From Clostridia bacterium (lineage in GTDB: Bacteria; Bacillota; Clostridia; Christensenellales; Aristaeellaceae), in the NCBI GenBank assembly GCA_900769075.1, contig CAAGFE010000009.1, positions 1 through 13,714 of the forward strand: a DNA stretch of 13,714 bases, read 5' to 3'. The position numbers and the translations under genes were made by a program. Positions 1 through 5,447 of the stretch are shown piece by piece (within the stretch, counting starts at the first letter, position 1; each line of letters starts with the position of its first letter). Under the pieces are notes generated by a model. The model saw only the letters and a list, made by a program, of their open reading frames with translations, was not told where the DNA came from and made no database searches.

Positions 1-116
1 CTTTCATCACGGAGCGGCTTCTGTTTATGGAAAACCTCCTGATTTTGCCTATAATAAAGCCATCACCGAGCAACAGGAGGTCTGATACTGTTTCTCTTTT
101 AAAATCTAGGCTGATG

Positions 117-125
117 TGTTATAAT
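117..125 (+). promoter_or_regulatory. Extended -10 promoter element ahead of the HTH-integrase fusion
   Basis: TGTTATAAT is a perfect extended -10 (TGn plus TATAAT). No convincing -35 is seen, which is common with extended -10 promoters. Transcription would start near 132, so ATG 130 would lie outside the message and ATG 136 or 142 would be used, with a very short leader. It probably came with the AT-rich IS-derived sequence. Confidence 0.5.
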
Positions 126-129
126 ATAA

Positions 130-366
130 ATGGTGATGAACATGAAGAAATATGAGATAACCGCTGAAGAATACACAGCAGTCGTAAAAGCAAGGAAAGC
201 TACGCAGAATAAGAGAGTAGCGCGTCGGCTTCAGGTGATAGAACTGCGATACGAAGGGAAAACATGCAAAGAAATAGCAGAGAAACTGGACATGAATTGG
301 ATGTACATCTCGGAAGTAGTCAAGCAGTTTAAGATACAAGGCCTTGAAGAGTTTGCAAGGATGAAA
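130..366 (+). mobile_element. Remnant of an IS630-type transposase N-terminus
   Basis: This AT-rich stretch encodes a helix-turn-helix resembling the N-terminal domain of IS630-family transposases. The pattern is an R-rich helix, then KTCKEIAEKLD, a short turn, and MYISEVVKQFKIQGLEEFAR. The DDE catalytic part is absent. At about 361 the composition jumps to GC-rich and the frame continues into an integrase. The left end of the IS is not defined because no terminal inverted repeat could be recognised in 1-129. The family assignment is from motif memory, not a search. Confidence 0.55.
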
Positions 367-1497
367 TACTACGCGGTGCTGAGCTACAAAAATGCCGACG
401 GCAGGCGCAAAACCAAGTGGATTTCCACCGGACTGCCGGTCAAGGGCAACAAGAAGCGCGCCGAGGCGTTCCTGATGGAGCAGCGGCAGCGCTTCGTGAT
501 TCCGGCGGCGGATGCCCCTGCCGATCCGTCCGGGGACGAGCTGTTCGCGGATTACTTGCAGCGCTGGCTGCAAATCGCCCGGACCACCATCGCCGTGACC
601 ACCTACGGCTCGTACAGCGGACTGCTGCGAAACCCCATTGACCCGTGGTTCCGCAAGAAGCGCATCACGCTCAAGGAGCTGACCGCTATCGATATTCAGA
701 CGTTCTATGTCGAGCAGGGGAAGCGCGTGAAGCCCAACACGGTGATCCATTACCACGCGCTCATCCACCGGGCGCTCAGGTACGCCGTCAAGACCGACCT
801 GATCCCGGTGAATCCGGCGGACAAGGTGGACAGGCCGCGCAAGAGCGGCTATCAGGCGAGCTTCTATACCGAAAGCGAGTTTGCCGCGCTGTTTGCCGCC
901 GTGAGCGGCACGCTCATCGAGGTGCCCGTGAAGCTGGCGGCCTTCTACGGCCTGCGCCGCAGCGAGGTGATGGGCCTGCGCTGGGACGCCATCGACTTTG
1001 AGCAGAACACCCTCTCCATCCGGCACACGGTGACCGGCTGCACGGTGGACGGGCAGTATCAGATCATCGCGGCGGACACGACAAAAACCCGCTCCAGCCG
1101 CCGGACGCTGCCGCTGGTGCCGCCCGTGCGCGACATGCTTCTGCGCCTGAAGGCCCGGCAGGAGCAGGACAAACGGCTGTGCGGCAAGTCGTACTCCCTG
1201 CAGGACGAGGGCTACATCTGCCTCAACGAGATGGGTGAGCGCATCCGCACGGCATATCTGTCAAACTGCTTCAGCCGCACGCTGGCACAGAACGGTCTGC
1301 GGCACATCCGCTTCCACGACCTGCGCCACAGCAGCGCGACGCTCCTGCTGGCGCACGGCATCCCGCTCAAGCAGATTCAGGAGTGGCTAGAGCACAGCGA
1401 TTTCGCCACGACCGCGAATATCTACGCGCACCTGGACGTGAAGAGCAAGGAGCGGTCGGCAGCGGTGATGGAGGAGGCGCTGAGGCTGGATAATTGA
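142..1497 (+). CDS. Tyrosine recombinase/integrase with an IS630-type HTH fused at its N-terminus
   Basis: Numbered from ATG 142 (451 residues). Residues 1-73 are a helix-turn-helix like those of IS630 transposases. From about residue 76 the protein is a phage-type tyrosine integrase, clearly homologous to the one at 2355-3536: the end of the arm-binding domain (YAVLSYKN...RKTKW), a SAM-like core-binding domain (~130-235), and a catalytic domain. Catalytic residues are visible: Arg272 (GLRRSE), Lys315 (TTKT), His392 and Arg395 (HDLRHS), His418, and Tyr428 (NIYAHLD). ATG 142 is preferred over 130 and 136 because GGTGAT lies 4 bases upstream of it and the extended -10 box ends at 125. The fusion replaced the first ~12 residues of the integrase, including its own promoter and ribosome binding site. 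Glu417 replaces the Gly that normally precedes the conserved His (LGHSD reads LEHSD), so activity may be reduced. ATG 361 is an alternative internal start but has no good ribosome binding site. Confidence 0.85.
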   Translation: MKKYEITAEEYTAVVKARKATQNKRVARRLQVIELRYEGKTCKEIAEKLDMNWMYISEVVKQFKIQGLEEFARMKYYAVLSYKNADGRRKTKWISTGLPVKGNKKRAEAFLMEQRQRFVIPAADAPADPSGDELFADYLQRWLQIARTTIAVTTYGSYSGLLRNPIDPWFRKKRITLKELTAIDIQTFYVEQGKRVKPNTVIHYHALIHRALRYAVKTDLIPVNPADKVDRPRKSGYQASFYTESEFAALFAAVSGTLIEVPVKLAAFYGLRRSEVMGLRWDAIDFEQNTLSIRHTVTGCTVDGQYQIIAADTTKTRSSRRTLPLVPPVRDMLLRLKARQEQDKRLCGKSYSLQDEGYICLNEMGERIRTAYLSNCFSRTLAQNGLRHIRFHDLRHSSATLLLAHGIPLKQIQEWLEHSDFATTANIYAHLDVKSKERSAAVMEEALRLDN

Positions 1498-1615
1498 TTC
1501 ACTTAACTATCGAAAGTGATTCAACGAACATCAACCTAGCCTGCCGTAAAGATAGCAAAGAGTATTGCATTTATTTGACATTCTGCCGAATTTTCTAAGA
1601 AGTGAAAATATCAGG

Positions 1616-1644
1616 TTGCAAATTGTTCAAGAATTTGCTTTATA
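1616..1644 (+). promoter_or_regulatory. Sigma-A type promoter for the 98-residue ORF
   Basis: TTGCAA (1616-1621), a 17-base spacer, then TTTATA (1639-1644) preceded by TGC, giving an extended -10. Transcription would start near 1651, leaving a leader of about 60 bases before ATG 1711. Confidence 0.6.
1618..1638. promoter_or_regulatory. Perfect dyad between -35 and -10 (candidate operator)
   Basis: GCAAATT (1618-1624) and AATTTGC (1632-1638) are exact inverted repeats separated by 7 bases, a 21-bp dyad filling the promoter spacer. A repressor dimer bound here would block RNA polymerase. The regulator is unknown; the product of the next gene, or another gene of the mobile element, could be the ligand. 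Confidence 0.5.
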
Positions 1645-1710
1645 GGTGTACGAAAGAACCACGAACACAGCAAGAGCCAAAAGAGTGAAGAAACAGAAAA
1701 GGAGAGCAAA

Positions 1711-2007
1711 ATGAACCTTACATCTTGGGTAGAAGCAATTAAGCTTCTTGGCAGCAAACAAACAAAAGCAGAATTATCTCATAAAATCAAATCCTGTTGT
1801 CTTGAACAGCCACCAAAGAATCGATATGGAGAATACCGCATCGATGGCGAGAAGATATGGGCGTATATCGTGATGCAAGATCCGAGTATTCCAAAGGATA
1901 GGATACATGATGCCCTTGACATTGAAATCCTGTATCATTCGTATCTTGATAGAGCAGGTCATCGATACGGAAAGCATATCTATAGTCGATATCACGTAAA
2001 GAGATAG
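1711..2007 (+). CDS. Hypothetical protein, 98 residues, mobile-element cargo
   Basis: I do not recognise this protein. It has a clean ribosome binding site (AAGGAG at 1699-1704, six bases before ATG 1711), a promoter at 1616-1644, and codon use as AT-rich as its surroundings, so it looks like a real gene of foreign origin. The sequence is soluble and mixed in charge, with no signal peptide or membrane segment. The N-terminus (LTSWVEAIKLLGSKQTKAEL) is probably helical. The middle has a YGEYRIDGEKIW stretch, and the C-terminus is basic and Tyr/His/Arg-rich (HRYGKHIYSRYHVKR), which would suit nucleic-acid binding. Lying between two integrases, it could be an excisionase-like or regulatory protein, but that is position-based inference only. 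It ends in the AT-rich island that continues to about 2230. Confidence 0.65.
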   Translation: MNLTSWVEAIKLLGSKQTKAELSHKIKSCCLEQPPKNRYGEYRIDGEKIWAYIVMQDPSIPKDRIHDALDIEILYHSYLDRAGHRYGKHIYSRYHVKR

Positions 2008-2199
2008 TTCTGAACACTGCTGTGAATCAGTGAAAAGAGCGCTGTAAAGCATTCATCTGCTGTTGCAGTTCAAGCAAATCTTGCTTACAGATATTCAAAC
2101 ATCATGTCGTTTGTTATTGTCATTTCTATTGCGAATATCCTAACACTCACGGTGCTAATTACTATCCCAAAAGAGGATAAGCACTCTTGGAACGAGTCA

Positions 2200-2242
2200 T
2201 GCTTCGGCTGATTTACGATGCGATCGTATTTTGGCCGAAGCA
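2200..2242. repeat. Nested palindrome between the 98-residue ORF and the second integrase
   Basis: The outer arms are TGCTTCGGC (2200-2208) and GCCGAAGCA (2234-2242), a perfect 9-bp match. The inner arms are TACGAT (2214-2219) and ATCGTA (2223-2228), a perfect 6-bp match around GCG. The linkers are five bases on both sides, so the structure is symmetric over 43 bp. No T-run follows, so a simple terminator is not favoured. A recombinase or regulator binding site, or a cruciform-forming end, fits better. Confidence 0.6.
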
Positions 2243-2274
2243 CTTCTTCTTCATCATCCCGCCCACATTTCCCC

Positions 2275-2303
2275 TTGCGCACCCCCTCCAAACGTGCTAT
2301 CCT
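2275..2303 (+). promoter_or_regulatory. Promoter of the second integrase
   Basis: TTGCGC (2275-2280), a 17-base spacer, then TATCCT (2298-2303) preceded by TGC. Transcription would start near 2310, giving a ~45-base leader that carries GGAAGGAGG before ATG 2355. Composition here is already GC-rich, so this promoter probably belongs to the integrase. The fused copy upstream has lost its equivalent. The rest of 2008-2354 holds a small CACTG/CAGTG stem at about 2015-2032 and no gene. Confidence 0.55.
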
Positions 2304-2354
2304 TTTGGCAGGCCAACGGCGGGTGCGTTTCCTGCGGAGCGGGAAGGAGGAAGC

Positions 2355-3536
2355 ATGGTCGCAGGACACCTGCAGGAGAAGAACGGCTACTTCTACGCCG
2401 TTCTCAGCTACAAGGATTCAAGCAACAAGCGCAAAACCAAGTGGATTCCCACGGGATATCCCGTGAGGGGCAACAAAAAGAAGGCCGAAGCGTTCCTGAC
2501 GGAGCAGCGCAAGGCCTTCGAGATTCCGGAGGGGGACGTATCCTCCGCAGCGCCGGACGAGCTGTTTGCGGACTATCTCGAACGGTGGCTGCAGATCGCC
2601 AAGGGCACCATCGCCATCACGACGTACAGCTCCTACGAGGGGATGCTGCGATATCCGCTTCTCCCGTGGTTCCGGGAGAAGGGCGTGACGCTGAAGGGGC
2701 TGACGGCCCGGCACATTCAGGACTTCTACTCCGCGCAGATGAAGCGGGTGAAGCCGAACACGGTGATCCACTATCACGCCGTCATCCACCGGGCGCTTAA
2801 ATACGCGGTCAAGACCGACCTGATCGACGTGAACCCCGCGGACAAGGTGGACAGGCCCCGGAAGAATGGCTTCCAGCCGGGCTTCTACGACAAGGACGAG
2901 ATGAACCATCTGTTTGACTGCGTGAGCGGGCTGCTGATCGAAGCGCCGGTGAAGCTGGCCGCCTTCTACGGCCTGCGCCGCAGTGAGGTGCTCGGGCTCA
3001 AGTGGGACGCCATCGACTTTGACAGCGGGACGATCACGATTCAGCACACCGTGACCGGCTGCAACGTGGACGGGCGCTACACCATCGTCGCGCGAAACAC
3101 GACCAAGACCAAGTCCAGCCGGCGCACGCTGCCGCTGACGCCGCCCATTCGCGAACTGCTGCTCCGGCTGAGGACGGAGCAGGCGGAAAACCGGAGACTG
3201 TGCGGGGATTCCTACATCCGCGGCTACGAGGGCTACATCTGCATCAATGAGGTGGGCGCGCGCATCCGCCCGGAGTACCTGTCCAGCCACTTTGAACAGG
3301 TATTGGAGAGGAACGGTCTGCGCCGCATCCGCTTCCACGATCTGCGGCACAGCAGCGCCAGTCTCCTGCTGGCGAACCACGTGCCGCTCAAGCAGATTCA
3401 GGAGTGGCTGGGGCACAGCGATTTCAGCACGACGGCAAACATCTACGCGCATCTGGATGCGCAAAGCAAAAGCAGCACGGCGGATGCCATGCTGCGCGGA
3501 CTGGGCTTCGCATCCCCGGAGGATTCGAGCCCATAA
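2355..3536 (+). CDS. Tyrosine recombinase/integrase of a tRNA-Ser-integrated element
   Basis: This 393-residue protein is a site-specific recombinase of the phage integrase family and would catalyse integration and excision of a mobile element. Domains in order: N-terminal arm-binding domain (~1-50, GYFYAVLSYKD...KRKTKW), SAM-like core-binding domain (~65-168), and catalytic domain (~175-370). Catalytic residues visible are Arg208 (GLRRSE), Lys251, His328 and Arg331 (HDLRHS), His354 (LGHSD) and nucleophile Tyr364 (NIYAHLD), so the enzyme looks intact. ATG 2355 is chosen because GGAAGGAGG lies just upstream and the arm-binding domain begins there; the frame stays open upstream but that extension is not protein-like. 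The stop lies 39 bases from the 3' end of tRNA-Ser, the usual position of an integrase beside its attachment site. It resembles the integrase part of the fusion at 142-1497 across the whole body. Confidence 0.93.
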   Translation: MVAGHLQEKNGYFYAVLSYKDSSNKRKTKWIPTGYPVRGNKKKAEAFLTEQRKAFEIPEGDVSSAAPDELFADYLERWLQIAKGTIAITTYSSYEGMLRYPLLPWFREKGVTLKGLTARHIQDFYSAQMKRVKPNTVIHYHAVIHRALKYAVKTDLIDVNPADKVDRPRKNGFQPGFYDKDEMNHLFDCVSGLLIEAPVKLAAFYGLRRSEVLGLKWDAIDFDSGTITIQHTVTGCNVDGRYTIVARNTTKTKSSRRTLPLTPPIRELLLRLRTEQAENRRLCGDSYIRGYEGYICINEVGARIRPEYLSSHFEQVLERNGLRRIRFHDLRHSSASLLLANHVPLKQIQEWLGHSDFSTTANIYAHLDAQSKSSTADAMLRGLGFASPEDSSP

Positions 3537-3569
3537 AGGAAAAGGCCAAGCAACACATGTCACTTGGCC
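3533..3569 (-). terminator. Intrinsic terminator of tRNA-Ser
   Basis: Read on the - strand, GGCCAAG (3569-3563) pairs exactly with CTTGGCC (3550-3544) across a 12-base loop and is followed by TTTTCCTTTAT. It begins six bases after the tRNA CCA and overlaps the stop codon of the integrase on the other strand. Confidence 0.75.
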
Positions 3570-3575
3570 GAATGT

Positions 3576-3664
3576 TGGCGGAGCGGGTGGGATTCGAACC
3601 CACGGACCCGGAAGGGTCAACAGATTTCGAGTCTGCCCCGTTATGACCGCTTCGATACCGCTCC
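3576..3664 (-). tRNA. tRNA-Ser (anticodon CGA)
   Basis: The 89-base class II tRNA folds completely. The acceptor GGAGCGG pairs with CCGCTCC, followed by discriminator G and an encoded CCA. The D stem is TCG/CGG. The anticodon stem is GCAGA/TCTGT with loop CTCGAAA, so the anticodon is CGA and it reads UCG. The long variable arm is GACCC/GGGTC with loop TTCC, typical of tRNA-Ser. The T arm is GTGGG-TTCGAAT-CCCAC. It is the likely integration site of the element to its left. Its 5' half is also the repeated part of the adjacent tandem array, and its promoter seems to be displaced to 4061-4089. Confidence 0.95.
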
Positions 3665-4024
3665 GTATATATCCTCTGCCGCACTCCCCGGGAAATCGGA
3701 GAGAACAACAGGAGAGAACAGATTATTCAATTCGAGCCTACCATCGCTGCAAAGCCTTGCGGCGTCAGGGTTTTCCCGCAGCCGTGTTCCGCGAGGAATT
3801 CACGATTTCGAGTCTGCCCCGTTATGACCGCTTCGATACCGCTCCGTATATATCTCTGCCGCACTCCCCGGGAAATCGGAAAGAACAACAGGAGAGAACA
3901 GGTTATTCAATTCGAGCCTTAGCTGCCCGCAAAGCCTTGCGGCGTCAGGATGTTCCCGCAGCCGTGTTCCGCGAGGGATTCACGATTTCGGTCAGGCTCG
4001 TTGTGACCGCTTCGATACATCTCC
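3623..4024 (-). repeat. ~180-bp tandem array containing tRNA-Ser 5' halves
   Basis: Two near-identical units (3623-3803 and 3804-3983, period 180-181) and a diverged partial third (3984-4024). Each unit starts, on the + strand, with the complement of the tRNA from its anticodon loop to its first base. The intact tRNA supplies the first copy; the second is exact over GATTTCGAGTCTGCCC and onward; the third has several changes and a broken acceptor sequence. Behind each tRNA half lies a ~138-base spacer with TATATATC, CTGCCGCACTCCCCGGGAAA, GAACAACAGGAGAGAACAG, and a conserved GCAAAGCCTTGCGGCGTCAGG. The tRNA 3' half is missing from copies two and three. Past integration and excision at the anticodon loop, or unequal duplication, could create this. 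There is no protein gene here. Confidence 0.85.
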
Positions 4025-4034
4025 AGGAAGAAAT

Positions 4035-4053
4035 CTGCCGTTCCTCACGGCAG
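4035..4053 (-). other. 5' hairpin at the start of the tRNA-Ser leader transcript
   Basis: CTGCCG (4035-4040) and CGGCAG (4048-4053) are exact inverted repeats with a 7-base loop. On the - strand it sits at the predicted +1 of the promoter at 4061-4089, so the precursor RNA would begin with this hairpin. Confidence 0.45.
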
Positions 4054-4060
4054 TGAATTG

Positions 4061-4089
4061 ATTATAGCACACCAATTCGGATTTGGCAA
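4061..4089 (-). promoter_or_regulatory. Promoter reading through the array to tRNA-Ser
   Basis: On the - strand: TTGCCA (4089-4084), a 17-base spacer ending in TGTGC, and TATAAT (4066-4061). This is close to consensus with an extended -10. Transcription starts near 4054, about 390 bases before the tRNA, and crosses all the tRNA half copies. No better promoter is visible directly upstream of the tRNA. Confidence 0.7.
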
Positions 4090-4282
4090 GGGGCTTTCCT
4101 TCGCATTTCCGCCAAGGGAATGATGCTGCTGGCCCGACTTACTAACACGAGTTCCAGACAGGCAGCGGAATCAGAAGGCTGGACAGCAGGCTTTCCAGCC
4201 CGGCGAGGAGGGGTGCTCACTCCCCTACTGCCGCGATGGACGCGGTGTGCCGATGGGCGTCAGCGCTCGCCCGCTGCATCGT
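4090..4282. other. Gene-free spacer between the tRNA promoter and plsC-like gene
   Basis: No protein gene is convincing. GGCTGGA (about 4178) pairs with TCCAGCC (about 4195), and an AGGGG/CCCCT stem lies near 4208-4225. Neither has a T-run, so the 3' end of the plsC-like transcript is not clearly marked. This may be the chromosomal side of the integration locus. Confidence 0.35.
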
Positions 4283-4954
4283 TCATTGGCTCAGCTGGCC
4301 GCGGATTCCTGCCGCCAGGTACCGTTCGATGCGTTCTTCCTGCTCGGACAGCGGCACATCCGCCTCGGCAGTGATGCTTTTTTCCACCCGGAACAGGCGG
4401 TGCTCCAGGTCAATATGGATGGGCACCAGCCTGATGTCCTTGCCGGTGGCACGCCTGTACATGGTCACCAGGTTCAGCCAGCCCATCTGCAGGTGTTCGG
4501 CATGGGAATCATATCCGTCCGGCAGTTCCGGGAAAATGACGATGCTCTTGCCCGCCTTCAGGGCCTTGAGGGAATTGCGCATGGTCGTCATGACACGGGC
4601 ATCCCGGTAGACGGCGACGGTCGGCGCGCTGCGCAGCACCTTGGGCACAATCGCCTTGGCGATATAGGGAATGGTGGCGCTGTAGAGGGGCGCGAGCTTG
4701 CTTTCCGGCTTCCACCACCAGTCATGGCGGACATACGCAACGGTCAGCTTTTCGTCCATCATGCCCTCGTTGCACCAGATGACGCAGCTTTCCCGCCGAG
4801 GAAAGGCTGCCGCCATGTAGATCGGGCCAGCCGCTCCCAGATGGTTGGCAAGGTAGATCACCGGCTCCTCGCCGACGGGCTCGGCAAACACAGCCTTCTT
4901 GACCGGCAGGAAGGGATACACGACGCGGCGGAGAACCTGAAACAGCTTGCCCAT
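4283..4954 (-). CDS. PlsC-like glycerolipid acyltransferase with degenerate HX4D motif
   Basis: The 223-residue protein resembles the lysophosphatidate acyltransferase (PlsC/LPLAT) family, which moves an acyl chain to the sn-2 position of lysophosphatidic acid at the membrane. Matching features: NH at residues 37-38 in the place of the NHX4D motif, the block VAVYRDARVMTTMRNSLKALKAGKSIVIFPE (~113-143) that corresponds to the conserved Arg and FPEG regions, and LVPIHIDLEHRLFR (~176-189). The Asp five residues after His38 is Gly43 here (HLGAAG), and the FPEGT motif reads FPELP, so the classic catalytic dyad is incomplete. There is no long N-terminal membrane helix. ATG 4954 has AAGGAG eight bases upstream and a promoter at 4988-5016. 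It could be a diverged acyltransferase with another acceptor, or a non-catalytic relative. Confidence 0.7.
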   Translation of the reverse strand: MGKLFQVLRRVVYPFLPVKKAVFAEPVGEEPVIYLANHLGAAGPIYMAAAFPRRESCVIWCNEGMMDEKLTVAYVRHDWWWKPESKLAPLYSATIPYIAKAIVPKVLRSAPTVAVYRDARVMTTMRNSLKALKAGKSIVIFPELPDGYDSHAEHLQMGWLNLVTMYRRATGKDIRLVPIHIDLEHRLFRVEKSITAEADVPLSEQEERIERYLAAGIRGQLSQ

Positions 4955-4987
4955 GGATGTTACTCCTTTGCATTTGGGTAGAATGAT

Positions 4988-5016
4988 ATTTTACCATACG
5001 GACAACCGGCTTTCAA
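4988..5016 (-). promoter_or_regulatory. Promoter of the plsC-like gene
   Basis: On the - strand: TTGAAA (5016-5011), a 17-base spacer ending in TGG, and TAAAAT (4993-4988). The start would fall near 4981, giving a short leader to ATG 4954. It implies transcription independent of the upstream penicillin-binding protein gene. Confidence 0.65.
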
Positions 5017-5193
5017 GGGGAACGGGCCAAATTCAACCGAAATTGAGGTGAGGCGCCGGAACAGGACTGACGGTCATCAGGAACTGAGGCTTGAGCGCTC
5101 ATGCATCGCCAGGCGGATGCCGGGACAGGGGGGCAATACATGGCTCGATGCAGAAAAGCGTCCCGCCATCCATTGGCGAGACGCTCAGAGCGT

Positions 5194-5221
5194 CGAAAAA
5201 GTGGCTGCGGCCACTTTTTCG
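5194..5221. terminator. Bidirectional terminator-like hairpin
   Basis: CGAAAAAGTGGC (5194-5205) and GCCACTTTTTCG (5210-5221) form a perfect 12-bp stem with loop TGCG. The A-run on one side and T-run on the other make it look like a terminator in both directions, though the T-run is inside the 3' arm. Confidence 0.5.
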
Positions 5222-5365
5222 ATAAGGGAGGGGGCCTCCGCTTCTGCGGAAGCGGGCATTTTTCACTGTCAGCTAAAGCTGCCGGCCGTGAAAAATGTAA
5301 GGAAAGGTTTCGGCAAAGGCCGAAACCTCCCCGCCCGCGCGGCAAAGCCCCGCGATACGAATGAA

Positions 5366-5411
5366 GTCAGAGGGCCTGCGGGCCCTCCGACACCTCCCTG
5401 TGAGGTTTTTT
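5366..5411 (-). repeat. Shared 3'-end element, copy 1 (behind the penicillin-binding protein gene)
   Basis: Read on the - strand (gene sense): AAACCT, four bases, GGGAGGT, then GTCGGAGGGCC-CGCA-GGCCCTCTGAC. The 11-bp stem pairs throughout, with one G·U. Copy 2 (13578-13618) is nearly identical, including the unpaired bases. On the + strand the ACCTC/GAGGT stem is followed by TTTTTT (5406-5411), a good intrinsic terminator for transcripts coming from the left. Confidence 0.7.
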
Positions 5412-5447
5412 GACAGTCTGTACCGCCCGTTGTGCGGGCGGCTGCAT

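Larger units (their letters stand above)
1498..1710. other. AT-rich intergenic spacer after the fused integrase
   Basis: This stretch is much more AT-rich than the integrase before it. Immediately after the stop, TGATTCA occurs twice (1495-1501 and 1517-1523). TCACTT (1499-1504) can pair with AAGTGA (1514-1519), but no T-run follows, so it is a poor terminator. ATTTTC (1590-1595) faces GAAAAT (1604-1609). The promoter and dyad for the next gene lie at 1616-1644. No gene is seen. Confidence 0.5.
5157..5441. repeat. Dense hairpin cluster downstream of the penicillin-binding protein gene
   Basis: At least seven hairpins lie within 285 bases. In + coordinates: AGCGTC/GACGCT (5157-5185, with an inner GCC/GGC); 5194-5221 (12 bp); CCGCTTC/GAAGCGG (5238-5255); CATTTTTCAC/GTGAAAAATG (5257-5297, inner CAGC/GCTG); AGGTTTCGGC/GCCGAAACCT (5305-5328); an 11-bp stem (5366-5391); ACCTC/GAGGT followed by T6 (5392-5411); CCGCCCG/CGGGCGG (5423-5441). 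Three of these have the loop TGCG closed by C-G on the + strand, a cUNCGg tetraloop; the - strand loop is CGCA. No protein gene is supported. Parts recur at 13578-13714. Confidence 0.8.

Noticed and set aside
1..129. Gene or IS terminal repeat at the left edge
   Set aside because: CCTCCTG (35-41) and CAGGAGG (74-80) are inverted and a TATAAT occurs at 50-55, but no terminal repeat, gene or confident promoter could be assembled.
2187..2354. N-terminal extension of the second integrase
   Set aside because: The frame is open, but the ribosome binding site, promoter position and family N-terminus all point to ATG 2355.
2418..3620. A 400-codon open frame on the - strand over the second integrase
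   Set aside because: Antisense shadow; a similar one lies at 106-1026 over the first integrase, simply because the integrases are homologous.
3623..4024. CRISPR-like array
   Set aside because: Units are ~180 bp, adjacent and similar throughout, contain tRNA sequence, and have no unique short spacers.
3247..4056. A 269-codon + strand frame through the tRNA and its array
   Set aside because: It reads across a complete tRNA and non-coding repeats; the protein-level repeat only mirrors the DNA repeat.
5013..5364. Short open frames on both strands in the plsC-like/penicillin-binding protein gap
   Set aside because: No ribosome binding sites or domains; the region is explained by hairpins.
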